Below, in pieces: positions 14,302-20,609 of a stretch of DNA of 21,172 nt. Numbering within the stretch: the stretch's first letter is position 1; every line of letters starts with the position of its first letter. The notes under the pieces are model-generated. The model made no database searches, was not told where the DNA came from, and saw only the letters and a list, made by a program, of their open reading frames with translations. Source of the stretch: Thermoleophilaceae bacterium (GTDB lineage: Bacteria > Actinomycetota > Thermoleophilia > Solirubrobacterales > Thermoleophilaceae); NCBI GenBank assembly GCA_013813135.1, contig JACCSF010000222.1:1-21172 (forward strand). The letters run 5' to 3'. The position numbers and the translations under genes are program-made.

Positions 14302-15141
14302 GTGAGCGCCGAGATCATCGACGGCAGGGCCGTCGCGGCCCGGGTGAAGGAGGAGGTCGCCCGCCAGGTGGCCGAGCTGCCGGTCCGGCCGAGGCTGGCG
14401 ACCGTGCTGGTGGGCGACGACCCCGCGTCGGCGATCTACGTGCGCATGAAGCGCGAGGACTGCGCCGAGGTCGGGATCGAGTCGTTTCACCACGAGGTGG
14501 ACGCCGACGTGGCGCCCGGCGCGCTGGCGCGGCTGCTCGGCCACCTCAACGAGGACGAGCGGGTGCACGGGATCCTGCTGCAGCTGCCGCTCCCCGCGCA
14601 CCTCGATCAGGACGACTTCATAGTCCTGATCGACCCGGTCAAGGACGTGGACGGGCTGACCGCCGCCAACGCCGGCCTACTGATGCAGGATCGCGAGGAG
14701 GCGATGGTGGCCTGCACGCCGGCCGGGGTGATCGAGTTGCTGAAGGAGGCGGGGGCCGAACTGGAGGGGACCCGGGCGGTAGTGATCGGGCGCTCGATCC
14801 TGGTCGGCAAGCCGCTCGCGCAGCTGCTCCTGGCCGCCAACGCCACCGTCACGCACTGCCACTCCCGCACGCGTGACCTGCCGGCCGTGTGCCGCGAGGC
14901 GGACGTGCTGATCGCCGCGGTCGGCTCGCCGGGGCTGGTGACGGGCGACATGGTCCGCGAGGGGGCCGTCGTGATCGACGTGGGCACGAACCGCACCGAC
15001 GCCGGCCTGGTCGGCGACGTCGATTTCGAGTCCGCCAAGGCGCGGGCGCGGGCGATCACCCCCGTGCCCGGCGGCGTGGGACCGATGACGCGGGCCATGC
15101 TGCTGGTCAACACGCTGCGCGCGGCCCGCCTCCAGAGCTAG
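14302..15141 (+). CDS. folD: methylenetetrahydrofolate dehydrogenase / methenyltetrahydrofolate cyclohydrolase
   Basis: This bifunctional cytoplasmic enzyme interconverts 5,10-methylene-, 5,10-methenyl- and 10-formyl-tetrahydrofolate with NADP. It supplies one-carbon units for purines and formyl-Met-tRNA. It has 279 residues, full length. The conserved YVRMKREDC holds Y46 and K50, the same Y-x-x-x-K spacing as the catalytic pair of the human enzyme. PVKDVDGLTAAN is the folate-site loop. The dinucleotide fold has GRSILVGKPLAQLL and CHSRTRDL. PVPGGVGPMTRAML is the family's C-terminal signature. The GTG start lies 15 bases after the helicase stop. An imperfect 12-bp hairpin follows the stop codon. 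Confidence 0.96.
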   Translation: MSAEIIDGRAVAARVKEEVARQVAELPVRPRLATVLVGDDPASAIYVRMKREDCAEVGIESFHHEVDADVAPGALARLLGHLNEDERVHGILLQLPLPAHLDQDDFIVLIDPVKDVDGLTAANAGLLMQDREEAMVACTPAGVIELLKEAGAELEGTRAVVIGRSILVGKPLAQLLLAANATVTHCHSRTRDLPAVCREADVLIAAVGSPGLVTGDMVREGAVVIDVGTNRTDAGLVGDVDFESAKARARAITPVPGGVGPMTRAMLLVNTLRAARLQS

Positions 15142-15168
15142 CGGGAGTACGGCTACCCGTACCCCCGC
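15141..15168 (+). terminator. imperfect 12-bp hairpin after folD
   Basis: The arms at 15141-15152 and 15157-15168 pair over 12 positions with a single A-C mismatch and a four-base loop. The hairpin begins right at the folD stop. No T-tract follows, so it may be a factor-dependent stop, an RNA 3' end, or part of the structured stretch downstream. Confidence 0.45.
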
Positions 15169-15170
15169 AT

Positions 15171-15270
15171 GTGGGCAAGCCCCACTGTGGAGGGTCCACG
15201 GGGCTGAGAACCTCCGTGCTGCTCGGACGTGGCGGCCCAGCGGGTCGCCGGCAAACACCGTCCGAGCTGC
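15171..15270 (+). ncRNA. structured intergenic segment, candidate RNA element
   Basis: This stretch contains two strong nested stems. First, the arms 15178-15183 and 15200-15205 (six pairs) enclose the arms 15187-15191 and 15195-15199 (five pairs, three-base loop). Second, the arms 15218-15229 and 15259-15270 pair over 12 positions with one mismatch and enclose the arms 15231-15238 and 15242-15249 (eight pairs including one G-T, three-base loop). That leaves a one-sided internal loop of nine bases at 15250-15258. No known RNA family was recognised. GC-rich DNA forms chance hairpins, so strand and function are unproven. Confidence 0.3.
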
Positions 15271-15399
15271 AGGCGGGCCGAGGCATTCCCCCGCGACGGC
15301 CCCGCCCATCCGGCCCGTCCGCTCCCGGCGCTCCCTCAATGCCGGGGGCGGCGGCGCCGGAACCGTCCGGCGCCGCGCGGCGATACGCTGCCGCGCGCA

Positions 15400-15873
15400 A
15401 TGGATCTGCGAAGGCTGCGCGCCGGCGAATGGTTGGCGGCGGCGTCCGGCGTGGCGCTGCTCGCGTCGCTGTTCCTGCCGTGGTACGGGCCGGCCAGCGT
15501 CAGCGGCTGGGAGTCGCTCGCCGCCATCGACGTCCTGCTCGCGTTCGTCGCGGCCGCCGGCGTGCTGCTCGCGATCGTGACCGCGGCGCAGAGCGTGCCC
15601 GCCGTCCCGATAGCGCTCTCCACGCTCGTGGTGATCGCCGGGCTGGTCGGCCTCGTGCTGGTGCTGTTCCGAGTCATCGACCTGCCCGACGGGGCAATCG
15701 GGCGCGACTGGGCGCTCTGGCTCGGCCTCGCCGGAGCGGCCGGGATCGTCGCAGGCGCCGCGCTCGCGATGCGCGACGAGCGGCTCTCGATGCCGGGCAG
15801 GAACACGGATCTCACGGGCCGGCCGGCGTCGCCCCCCGCCGAGCGCGATCCGGTCTCAGCTCCGCGCACATGA
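15400..15873 (+). CDS. small four-helix membrane protein of unknown function
   Basis: This 157-residue protein has four predicted membrane segments: GEWLAAASGVALLASLFLPWY (8-28), then AIDVLLAFVAAAGVLLAIVTAA, VPIALSTLVVIAGLVGLVLVLF, and WALWLGLAGAAGIVAGAAL. A polar tail rich in Arg, Pro and Ser follows. The S-L-F-L-P-W-Y-G end of the first helix is a recurring feature of small actinobacterial membrane proteins. I do not recognise an assigned function. ATG 15400 is chosen because it gives a short basic N terminus (MDLRRLRAGEW) before the first helix, although the frame is open further upstream. TACGCT lies ten bases before it. The stop shares four bases (ATGA) with the thioesterase-like gene, so the two are probably one operon. 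Confidence 0.75.
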   Translation: MDLRRLRAGEWLAAASGVALLASLFLPWYGPASVSGWESLAAIDVLLAFVAAAGVLLAIVTAAQSVPAVPIALSTLVVIAGLVGLVLVLFRVIDLPDGAIGRDWALWLGLAGAAGIVAGAALAMRDERLSMPGRNTDLTGRPASPPAERDPVSAPRT

Positions 15874-16241
15874 CCATCGAGCCGGGCATCGAGCGCACCG
15901 ACGAGTTCACCGCCGAGGGGCGGCTGCTGACCGACGTGGGCGGGACGCTCGGCGTGACTGTGCTCTCGACGCCGGGGATGATCTCCATGATGGAGCGCTG
16001 CGCCTCGATCCTGGCCTACGAGAACCTGCCCGACGGCAAGGCGACGGTGGGGTTCGAGGTCCACGTCAAGCACCTGGCGGCGGCAGGGGAGGGCAGCGTC
16101 TGCAACGTTCGCGCCCAGCTCGACGAGGTGCTGGAGGGGCGCAAGCTGCGCTTCGCGGTCGAGGTCAAGGAGGGCGACCGCACGATCGGCGTGGGTACCC
16201 ACGAGCGGCGCGTCGTAGAGCAGGCGAGCTTCGGCAGCTGA
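15870..16241 (+). CDS. FlK-like hot-dog fold thioesterase
   Basis: This 123-residue protein has the architecture of fluoroacetyl-CoA thioesterase FlK and its many uncharacterised relatives. Landmarks are VLSTPGMISMMERCA (31-45), GFEVHVKHLAAAGEG (61-75) and a terminal GTHERRVV strand. T34, E42 and H68 stand at spacings of 8 and 26 residues. This equals the Thr42/Glu50/His76 catalytic triad of FlK, so the active site appears complete. It should cleave a small acyl-CoA. The natural substrate in non-fluorinating bacteria is not known, and nothing here suggests organofluorine metabolism. Its start overlaps the stop of the preceding membrane-protein gene. It ends 34 bases before gatC, which has its own -10-like TACAAT. 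Confidence 0.87.
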   Translation: MTIEPGIERTDEFTAEGRLLTDVGGTLGVTVLSTPGMISMMERCASILAYENLPDGKATVGFEVHVKHLAAAGEGSVCNVRAQLDEVLEGRKLRFAVEVKEGDRTIGVGTHERRVVEQASFGS

Positions 16242-16262
16242 GGGCACGCCCCGCGCCCGTCC

Positions 16263-16268
16263 TACAAT
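16263..16268 (+). promoter_or_regulatory. -10 TACAAT of the gatCAB operon, leaderless configuration
   Basis: TACAAT is the closest match to the bacterial -10 consensus among the start-proximal hexamers here. It ends seven bases before the gatC ATG, and no Shine-Dalgarno sequence is present. A -35 is not evident. Confidence 0.55.
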
Positions 16269-16275
16269 CGCGGCC

Positions 16276-16563
16276 ATGATCGACCGCGACCAGGTGCTCC
16301 ACGTCGCACGCCTGTCCCGGCTGCGGCTGACCGACGAGGAACTCGAGCGCATGCCGGGCGAGCTCTCAAAGATCCTCGACCACGTGGAGAAGATGGACGA
16401 GCTCGACCTGGAGGGCATCGAGCCGACGACGCACGTGGTCGAGCTACAGAACGTGCTGCGCGAGGACGTGCCGCGCCCCAGCCTGCCGCGTGAGCGTGCG
16501 CTCGCCGGTGCGCCGGACGTGGCCGACGGCGGCTTCCGGGTGCCCAGCCCCGGGGGCTCGTGA
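16276..16563 (+). CDS. gatC: Asp-tRNA(Asn)/Glu-tRNA(Gln) amidotransferase subunit C
   Basis: This small 95-residue subunit wraps around GatA and stabilises the GatCAB complex, which amidates Glu-tRNA(Gln) and Asp-tRNA(Asn). The sequence shows the family pattern: DQVLHVARLSRLRLTDEEL, then LSKILDHVEKMDELDLEGIEPTTHV, then NVLREDVPRPSL, and a final GGFRVPSP. These are conserved from the first helix to the GatA-binding tail. It heads the gatC-gatA-gatB operon, and its stop overlaps the gatA GTG (GTGA). Presence of GatCAB suggests that this organism makes Gln-tRNA and/or Asn-tRNA by the indirect route. Confidence 0.95.
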   Translation: MIDRDQVLHVARLSRLRLTDEELERMPGELSKILDHVEKMDELDLEGIEPTTHVVELQNVLREDVPRPSLPRERALAGAPDVADGGFRVPSPGGS

Positions 16564-17957
16564 GCGACCTGCTCGGCCTCACCGCCGCGACGCAGGCGGA
16601 GCTGATCGCCTCGGGCGAGGTCTCCGGAGCTGAGGTCTTCGAGTTCTGGCGCGGCCGGGCCGCCGAGGACGACCTGGGCGCTTACCTGTGGGTGGAAGAG
16701 GAGACCCCCGCCGACCCCGGCCGGCTGCCGCCCGTGGCCGTGAAGGACCTGTTCTGCGTCGAGGGCGTGCCCAGCTCGGCCGGCTCGCGCATCCTCGAGG
16801 GCTACCTGCCGGTTTACACCGCCACAAGCGTGCGCAACCTGCAGGAGGCCGGGGCCGCCGTGCTGGGCAAGACCAACCAGGACGAGTTCGCGATGGGCTC
16901 GTCGAACGAGAACTCCGGCTTCGGCCCCGTGCAGAACCCCTGGGACCGCGGCCGCGTGCCGGGCGGGTCCAGCGGTGGCAGCGCCGCCGCCGTGGCGGCC
17001 GGCACGGCGCCGTGGGCGATCGGTACGGACACGGGCGGCTCGATCCGCCAGCCGGCCTCGCTGTGCGGCATCGTTGGCCTCAAGCCCACCTACGGCGCGG
17101 TCAGCCGCTACGGGATGATCGCCTTCGCTTCGTCGCTCGACCAGTGCGGCCCGCTCACGCGCGACGTGACCGACGCCGCGCTGATGCTGCGCGCCCTGGA
17201 GGGCCGCGACCCCTGCGACTCGACTTCGCTCGGCCTGCCCGAGGCGGTGACCCTGCCGAGCGCCGAGCGCCTGGACGGCCTGCGGTTCGGCGCCTGGGGC
17301 CTGGCCGAGGAGGGTCTCGACCCCGGTGTGGCCGAGGTGTGCCGCCGCACGCTCGACCGGATCGAGGAGCTCGGCGGCGGCGTTCAGGAGATCGAGCTGC
17401 CGAGCGCGGGCCACGGGATATCGGCCTACTACGTGGTCGCGCCGGCCGAGGCGAGCGCCAACCTGGCCCGCTACGACGGCGTGCGCTACGGGTACCGCTC
17501 GCCGCACTACGACGACCTGCTCGGCATGTACGAGAACACCCGCGCGGAGGGCTTCGGCGAGGAGGTCAAGCGCCGCATCATGATCGGCACCTACGCGCTC
17601 TCCTCCGGCTACTACGAGGCGTACTACGGCACGGCGCAGAAGGTGCGCTCGAAGATCGCCCAGGACTTCGCGGCCGCCTTCGAGCAGGTGGACTTCGTGG
17701 TCACGCCCACGTCACCCACCGTGGCCTTCGAGCTGGGCGAACGCACAGCCGACCCGCTCGCGATGTACCTGTCCGACTACTTCACGGTGCCGATGCCGCT
17801 CGCGGGCATCCCGGCCGTCTCGATCCCGTGCGGCCTATCGGAGGGCCTGCCGGTGGGCTTCCAGATCGCGGGCCCGGCGTTCTCGGAGAGCCGCATCCTG
17901 GACGCCGCCTACGCGCTCGAGCGGACGATCGGGTTCGAGGGGGTGCCGGTGCCGTGA
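16560..17957 (+). CDS. gatA: Asp-tRNA(Asn)/Glu-tRNA(Gln) amidotransferase subunit A
   Basis: This amidase-signature subunit hydrolyses glutamine and passes ammonia to GatB. It has 465 residues. The Ser-cisSer-Lys triad is K62 (PVAVKDLF), S137 (PGGSSGGSAAA) and S161 (DTGGSIRQPA). The spacings of 75 and 24 equal those of the Staphylococcus aureus GatA triad K79/S154/S178. Downstream GLKPTYGAVSRYGMIAFASSLDQCGPLTRDV and GTYALSSGYYEAYYGTAQKVR are typical of GatA and distinguish it from general amidases. The GTG start overlaps the gatC stop and the stop overlaps the gatB GTG, both as GTGA, giving tight translational coupling of the three subunits. Confidence 0.97.
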   Translation: MSDLLGLTAATQAELIASGEVSGAEVFEFWRGRAAEDDLGAYLWVEEETPADPGRLPPVAVKDLFCVEGVPSSAGSRILEGYLPVYTATSVRNLQEAGAAVLGKTNQDEFAMGSSNENSGFGPVQNPWDRGRVPGGSSGGSAAAVAAGTAPWAIGTDTGGSIRQPASLCGIVGLKPTYGAVSRYGMIAFASSLDQCGPLTRDVTDAALMLRALEGRDPCDSTSLGLPEAVTLPSAERLDGLRFGAWGLAEEGLDPGVAEVCRRTLDRIEELGGGVQEIELPSAGHGISAYYVVAPAEASANLARYDGVRYGYRSPHYDDLLGMYENTRAEGFGEEVKRRIMIGTYALSSGYYEAYYGTAQKVRSKIAQDFAAAFEQVDFVVTPTSPTVAFELGERTADPLAMYLSDYFTVPMPLAGIPAVSIPCGLSEGLPVGFQIAGPAFSESRILDAAYALERTIGFEGVPVP

Positions 17958-19387
17958 CCGAGGCCGTTCGCCAGTACGAGCCGGTCATCGGGATCGAGAT
18001 CCATGTCCAGCTAGCCACCCGTACGAAGATGTTCTGCGGCTGCGAGCTGTCGTTCGGCGAAGAGCCAAACACGCGCACCTGCCCGGTCTGTCTTGCCCAT
18101 CCGGGCGTGCTCCCGGTGACCAATGCCGAGGCCGTTCACTTCGGGCTGATGATCGGCCTGGCGCTCGGCTGCGAGATCGCGCCGAGCTCGATCTTCCACC
18201 GCAAGAACTACTTCTATCCGGACAGTCCGAAGGCGTACCAGATCAGCCAGTACGACATCCCGCTCTGCACCGGCGGGCGCCTGGGGGACGTGCGCATCCA
18301 CCGCGTGCACCTCGAGGAGGACGCTGCCAAGCTGGTGCACGCCGGCAGCTCGGGGCGCATCCACGGCGCCGAGTCGAGCGTGGTGGACTTCAACCGCTGC
18401 GGCACTCCCCTGGTGGAGATCGTCACCGAGCCGGACCTGCGCTCCGCCGCGGAGGCGGCCGAGTTCGGTCGCCTTCTCCAGGCCACGCTGCGGCGCATGG
18501 GCGTGTCGGACGTGAACATGGAGGAGGGCTCGCTGCGGGTGGACGCCAACGTGTCGATCCGCCCGGCCGGCCAGGCCAGCTTCGGCACCAAGACCGAGCT
18601 CAAGAACATGAACTCGTTCCGCTTCCTCGAGCGCGGCATCGAGGCCGAGGTCGCCCGCCAGGAGCAGCTCCTCGCTGAGGGCGGGACGATCCAGCAGGAG
18701 ACGCTGCACTTCGACCCGGAGGCCGGCTCGCTCACCTCCCTGCGCTCGAAGGAGGAGGCGCACGACTACCGCTACTTCCCCGAGCCTGACCTGGTGCCGA
18801 TGGCGCCGACGGAAGAGATGCTGGTGCGCGCGCGGGCGGCGCTGCCGGAGCTGCCCGCGGCGCGCGCCGAGCGGCTGGAGCGCGAGCTGGAGCTGCCCGC
18901 CGACACGGCAAAGCTGCTGTCCTTCCGCTCCGAGCTGGGCGACTTCTACGAGACGGCGCTGGCCGCCGACTCAGACCACCCGCGCCGACTTGCCAACTGG
19001 ACGATCAACGAGCTGACTGCCGCGGTCGGCGACGGCGACCCCGCCGACACGAAGCTCGAACCCCCCGTCCTCGCGCGCCTGGTGGCGATGGTCGCCGACA
19101 AACAGGTGTCGGCGTCCGCCGCGCGCGAAGTGCTCGCGGTGCTGATCGCGAAGGGCGGTGACCCGGCGCAGGTGATCGAGGCGCAGGGCCTCGGGCGGGC
19201 CGGGGAGGAGGAGCTGGGCGACATCGTCGACCGGGCGATCGCCGACAACCCCGACGCGGTCGAGAAGATCCGGGCCGGCAAGCAGCAGGCCATCGGCGCG
19301 CTGGTGGGCGCCGTGATGCGCGAGACCAAGGGCCGCGCCGACGGCGGCGAGGTCCAGCAGATGATCCGCGCGAAGCTGGGGGAGTAG
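17954..19387 (+). CDS. gatB: Asp-tRNA(Asn)/Glu-tRNA(Gln) amidotransferase subunit B
   Basis: This subunit binds the misacylated tRNA, phosphorylates the side-chain carboxylate with ATP and adds ammonia delivered from GatA. It has 477 residues, full length. The opening YEPVIGIEIHVQLAT is invariant in the family. The zinc site has C28, C30, C43 and C46 (MFCGC and TCPVC). FHRKNYFYPDSPKAYQISQYD, VDFNRCGTPLVEIVTEPD and MEEGSLRVDANVS follow, and YRYFPEPDL ends the kinase-like domain. The C-terminal helical YqeY-like tRNA-binding domain covers about 330-477. The phase is open far upstream through gatA, but GTG 17954 overlapping the gatA stop gives the family N terminus. It ends ten bases from the convergent small basic protein gene. 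Confidence 0.97.
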   Translation: MTEAVRQYEPVIGIEIHVQLATRTKMFCGCELSFGEEPNTRTCPVCLAHPGVLPVTNAEAVHFGLMIGLALGCEIAPSSIFHRKNYFYPDSPKAYQISQYDIPLCTGGRLGDVRIHRVHLEEDAAKLVHAGSSGRIHGAESSVVDFNRCGTPLVEIVTEPDLRSAAEAAEFGRLLQATLRRMGVSDVNMEEGSLRVDANVSIRPAGQASFGTKTELKNMNSFRFLERGIEAEVARQEQLLAEGGTIQQETLHFDPEAGSLTSLRSKEEAHDYRYFPEPDLVPMAPTEEMLVRARAALPELPAARAERLERELELPADTAKLLSFRSELGDFYETALAADSDHPRRLANWTINELTAAVGDGDPADTKLEPPVLARLVAMVADKQVSASAAREVLAVLIAKGGDPAQVIEAQGLGRAGEEELGDIVDRAIADNPDAVEKIRAGKQQAIGALVGAVMRETKGRADGGEVQQMIRAKLGE

Positions 19388-19397
19388 CGCCTGGCCC

Positions 19398-19640
19398 TCA
19401 GCGCTGCCGGCCGCCGCGTGCGCGGCCCCCTCGTGCGCGCCTGCCGCGGCCCTTTTGCTGCTCGCCGCCGCCCAGGAAGCCGGCCACGAAGCTGGCCGCC
19501 TTGGCGGGCAGCCCGCCTCCGTTGCCAGTTCCCCGTCCGCCCGTCCTGCGACCGCCGCGGCCGCCGGTCTTGCCGATCAGGCTGCTGACCTGATCCACCA
19601 GGCCAACCGGGCCCGTCTTCTGTCTCGTGTTCTTAGCCAT
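19398..19640 (-). CDS. small basic Gly/Arg-rich protein
   Basis: This 80-residue protein has no recognised family. The N-terminal half (MAKNTRQKTGPVGLVDQVSSLIG) could form one helix. It is followed by GRGGRRTGGRGTGNGGG, a short hydrophobic stretch AAKAASFVAGFLGG-like (the actual order is AKAASFVAGFLGG), and a tail of RGG/RGR repeats ending GGRQR. The composition recalls RGG-type nucleic-acid-binding tails. It is convergent with gatB and divergent from the gene at 19710. The Shine-Dalgarno sequence is poor, but the start is followed by a non-random, lysine-containing N terminus unlike the antisense phases. It could still be a spurious frame in GC-rich DNA. Confidence 0.5.
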   Translation of the reverse strand: MAKNTRQKTGPVGLVDQVSSLIGKTGGRGGRRTGGRGTGNGGGLPAKAASFVAGFLGGGEQQKGRGRRARGGRARGGRQR

Positions 19641-19645
19641 GAGGG

Positions 19646-19675
19646 TCGACTACCCAAAAGACCGGGGCGTATCCT
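19646..19675 (+). promoter_or_regulatory. candidate promoter of the short gene at 19710
   Basis: TCGACT at 19646-19651 (four of six -35 positions) is followed after 18 bases by TATCCT at 19670-19675. Transcription would start near 19682, leaving a leader of under 30 bases that contains the strong AAAGGAGG at 19697-19704. Confidence 0.4.
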
Positions 19676-19709
19676 CGCTCTAAGCTCTTCGCCCCCAAAG
19701 GAGGATCGC

Positions 19710-19934
19710 ATGGCGCGACTGATCCGGATGGATGGCACTGGACATACCACGCTGGCGGAGTGGACCGCGGCCGACGACCAGGCCTTCGGGCACGCCGTGG
19801 ACGAGTTTCGCTCGCAGCAGGAGCTGGGCTACATCGGCACGGTCCCCGAGGGCCGGGGAAAGGCGACGCACGTGCGCCAGCTGCCGCGCCAAGCGGACCT
19901 GGTGATCATGCGCCGCCCGATCGCGGGCGGCTAG
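19710..19934 (+). CDS. short conserved-looking protein of unknown function
   Basis: This 74-residue soluble protein starts MARLIRMDGTGHTTLAEWTAAD. It has a helix around DDQAFGHAVDEFRSQQ, the segment YIGTVPEGRGKATHVRQLP, and ends DLVIMRRPIAGG. The start is set by a near-perfect Shine-Dalgarno sequence, AAAGGAGG, five bases before ATG 19710; earlier in-frame codons belong to the antisense of the neighbouring gene. This is one of the few genes in the window with a classical ribosome site. I do not recognise its family. It lies seven bases before the membrane-protein gene at 19942 and probably shares its message. Confidence 0.75.
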   Translation: MARLIRMDGTGHTTLAEWTAADDQAFGHAVDEFRSQQELGYIGTVPEGRGKATHVRQLPRQADLVIMRRPIAGG

Positions 19935-19941
19935 CAGCCAG

Positions 19942-20598
19942 ATGACCGCCGGCCGGGTGCTCCCCGAGCTGGCCTCGGTGCCGTGGCGCGCCCGCGCCGA
20001 CGCACGCTGGCTGCGGCGCTGGGAGCGGATCTGGCAGGCGTGGACGCTGCTCTACACCGTCCCGTTCGCCACCGCCGGGGCCGCGATGCTGTGGCTCGAC
20101 CCGATCACCGCCCCGGTGGCGGTCGTGGCCGCCGCGCACGCCTGGATCATCCCCGAGCTGTATGCGGCTCGCGGGGCCAGCGTGGCACGCCCGAAGGGCC
20201 CGCGCAACGACTGTGCGGAGCCGGTGGCGCAGGGACTGCTGGGCGATCTGCTCGACAGCGGCGAACGCCGGCTGCAGCGCGCCACCGGCCTCGCGCTCGA
20301 GCCCGGGGAGCTGGGCGTGTGGCTCGTGGGGGAGGCGGGTGCGCTGGTCGTGATGCCGGGAGGCCGGCGCGTGCACTGCTTCTGCGTGCGCGCAACGGAG
20401 CCGGACCTGCCGCCCTCCGACCGGGTCGCCCACCTGCTGCTGGCGCTGCGCGTCGACGAGGAGGGCTTCGCGACCGTCGCCAACCACGCGTTCGCTGGCG
20501 CGCCCTGGCGCGTGCGCCGCCGCCTGCCGGAGCGCATGCGCCCGGCTCTGGACGAGGCTCGCCGCGCGGCGCGGCGTCGCGGACCACCGTCGCGCTAG
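19942..20598 (+). CDS. membrane protein of unknown function
   Basis: This 218-residue protein has a basic N-terminal part (WRARADARWLRRWERIW). Two adjacent membrane helices follow at about residues 34-53 (WTLLYTVPFATAGAAMLWL) and 56-75 (TAPVAVVAAAHAWIIPEL). A cytoplasmic-type domain of about 140 residues follows, including GLLGDLLDSGERRLQRATGLALEPGELGVWLVG, a strand pair ALVVMPGGRRVHCFCV, and LPPSDRVAHLLLALRVDEEGFATVANHAFAGAPWRVRRRL. The end is strongly basic. I do not recognise the family; similar short two-helix proteins occur in actinobacteria. The gap to the preceding gene is seven bases and to the NADH dehydrogenase gene 11 bases, so the three may form an operon. Confidence 0.75.
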   Translation: MTAGRVLPELASVPWRARADARWLRRWERIWQAWTLLYTVPFATAGAAMLWLDPITAPVAVVAAAHAWIIPELYAARGASVARPKGPRNDCAEPVAQGLLGDLLDSGERRLQRATGLALEPGELGVWLVGEAGALVVMPGGRRVHCFCVRATEPDLPPSDRVAHLLLALRVDEEGFATVANHAFAGAPWRVRRRLPERMRPALDEARRAARRRGPPSR

Positions 20599-20601
20599 CC
20601 T
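20596..20601 (+). promoter_or_regulatory. -10-like TAGCCT before the NADH dehydrogenase gene
   Basis: TAGCCT overlaps the stop codon of the upstream gene and ends eight bases before GTG 20610. It fits the start-proximal pattern seen elsewhere in the window, but it could be coincidental because the TAG is needed as a stop. Confidence 0.3.
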
Positions 20602-20609
20602 CGGCGGCT

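Noticed and set aside
12663..14876. Very long open phase overlapping the helicase and folD genes on the plus strand
   Set aside because: It is an Arg/Gly/Ala-rich antiphase of the helicase and folD genes with no domains; such phases stay open by chance at this GC content.
15198..15215. GGGGCTGAGAACCTCC resembles the conserved GGCTGAGA of a TPP riboswitch
   Set aside because: The other invariant parts, notably the GAACCTGAT block and the matching 3' strand, are not present, and the nearby genes are not thiamine genes.
15336..17507. 723-codon open phase on the minus strand across the membrane protein, thioesterase and gatCA genes
   Set aside because: Composition is antisense-like and it contradicts four well-supported genes on the plus strand.
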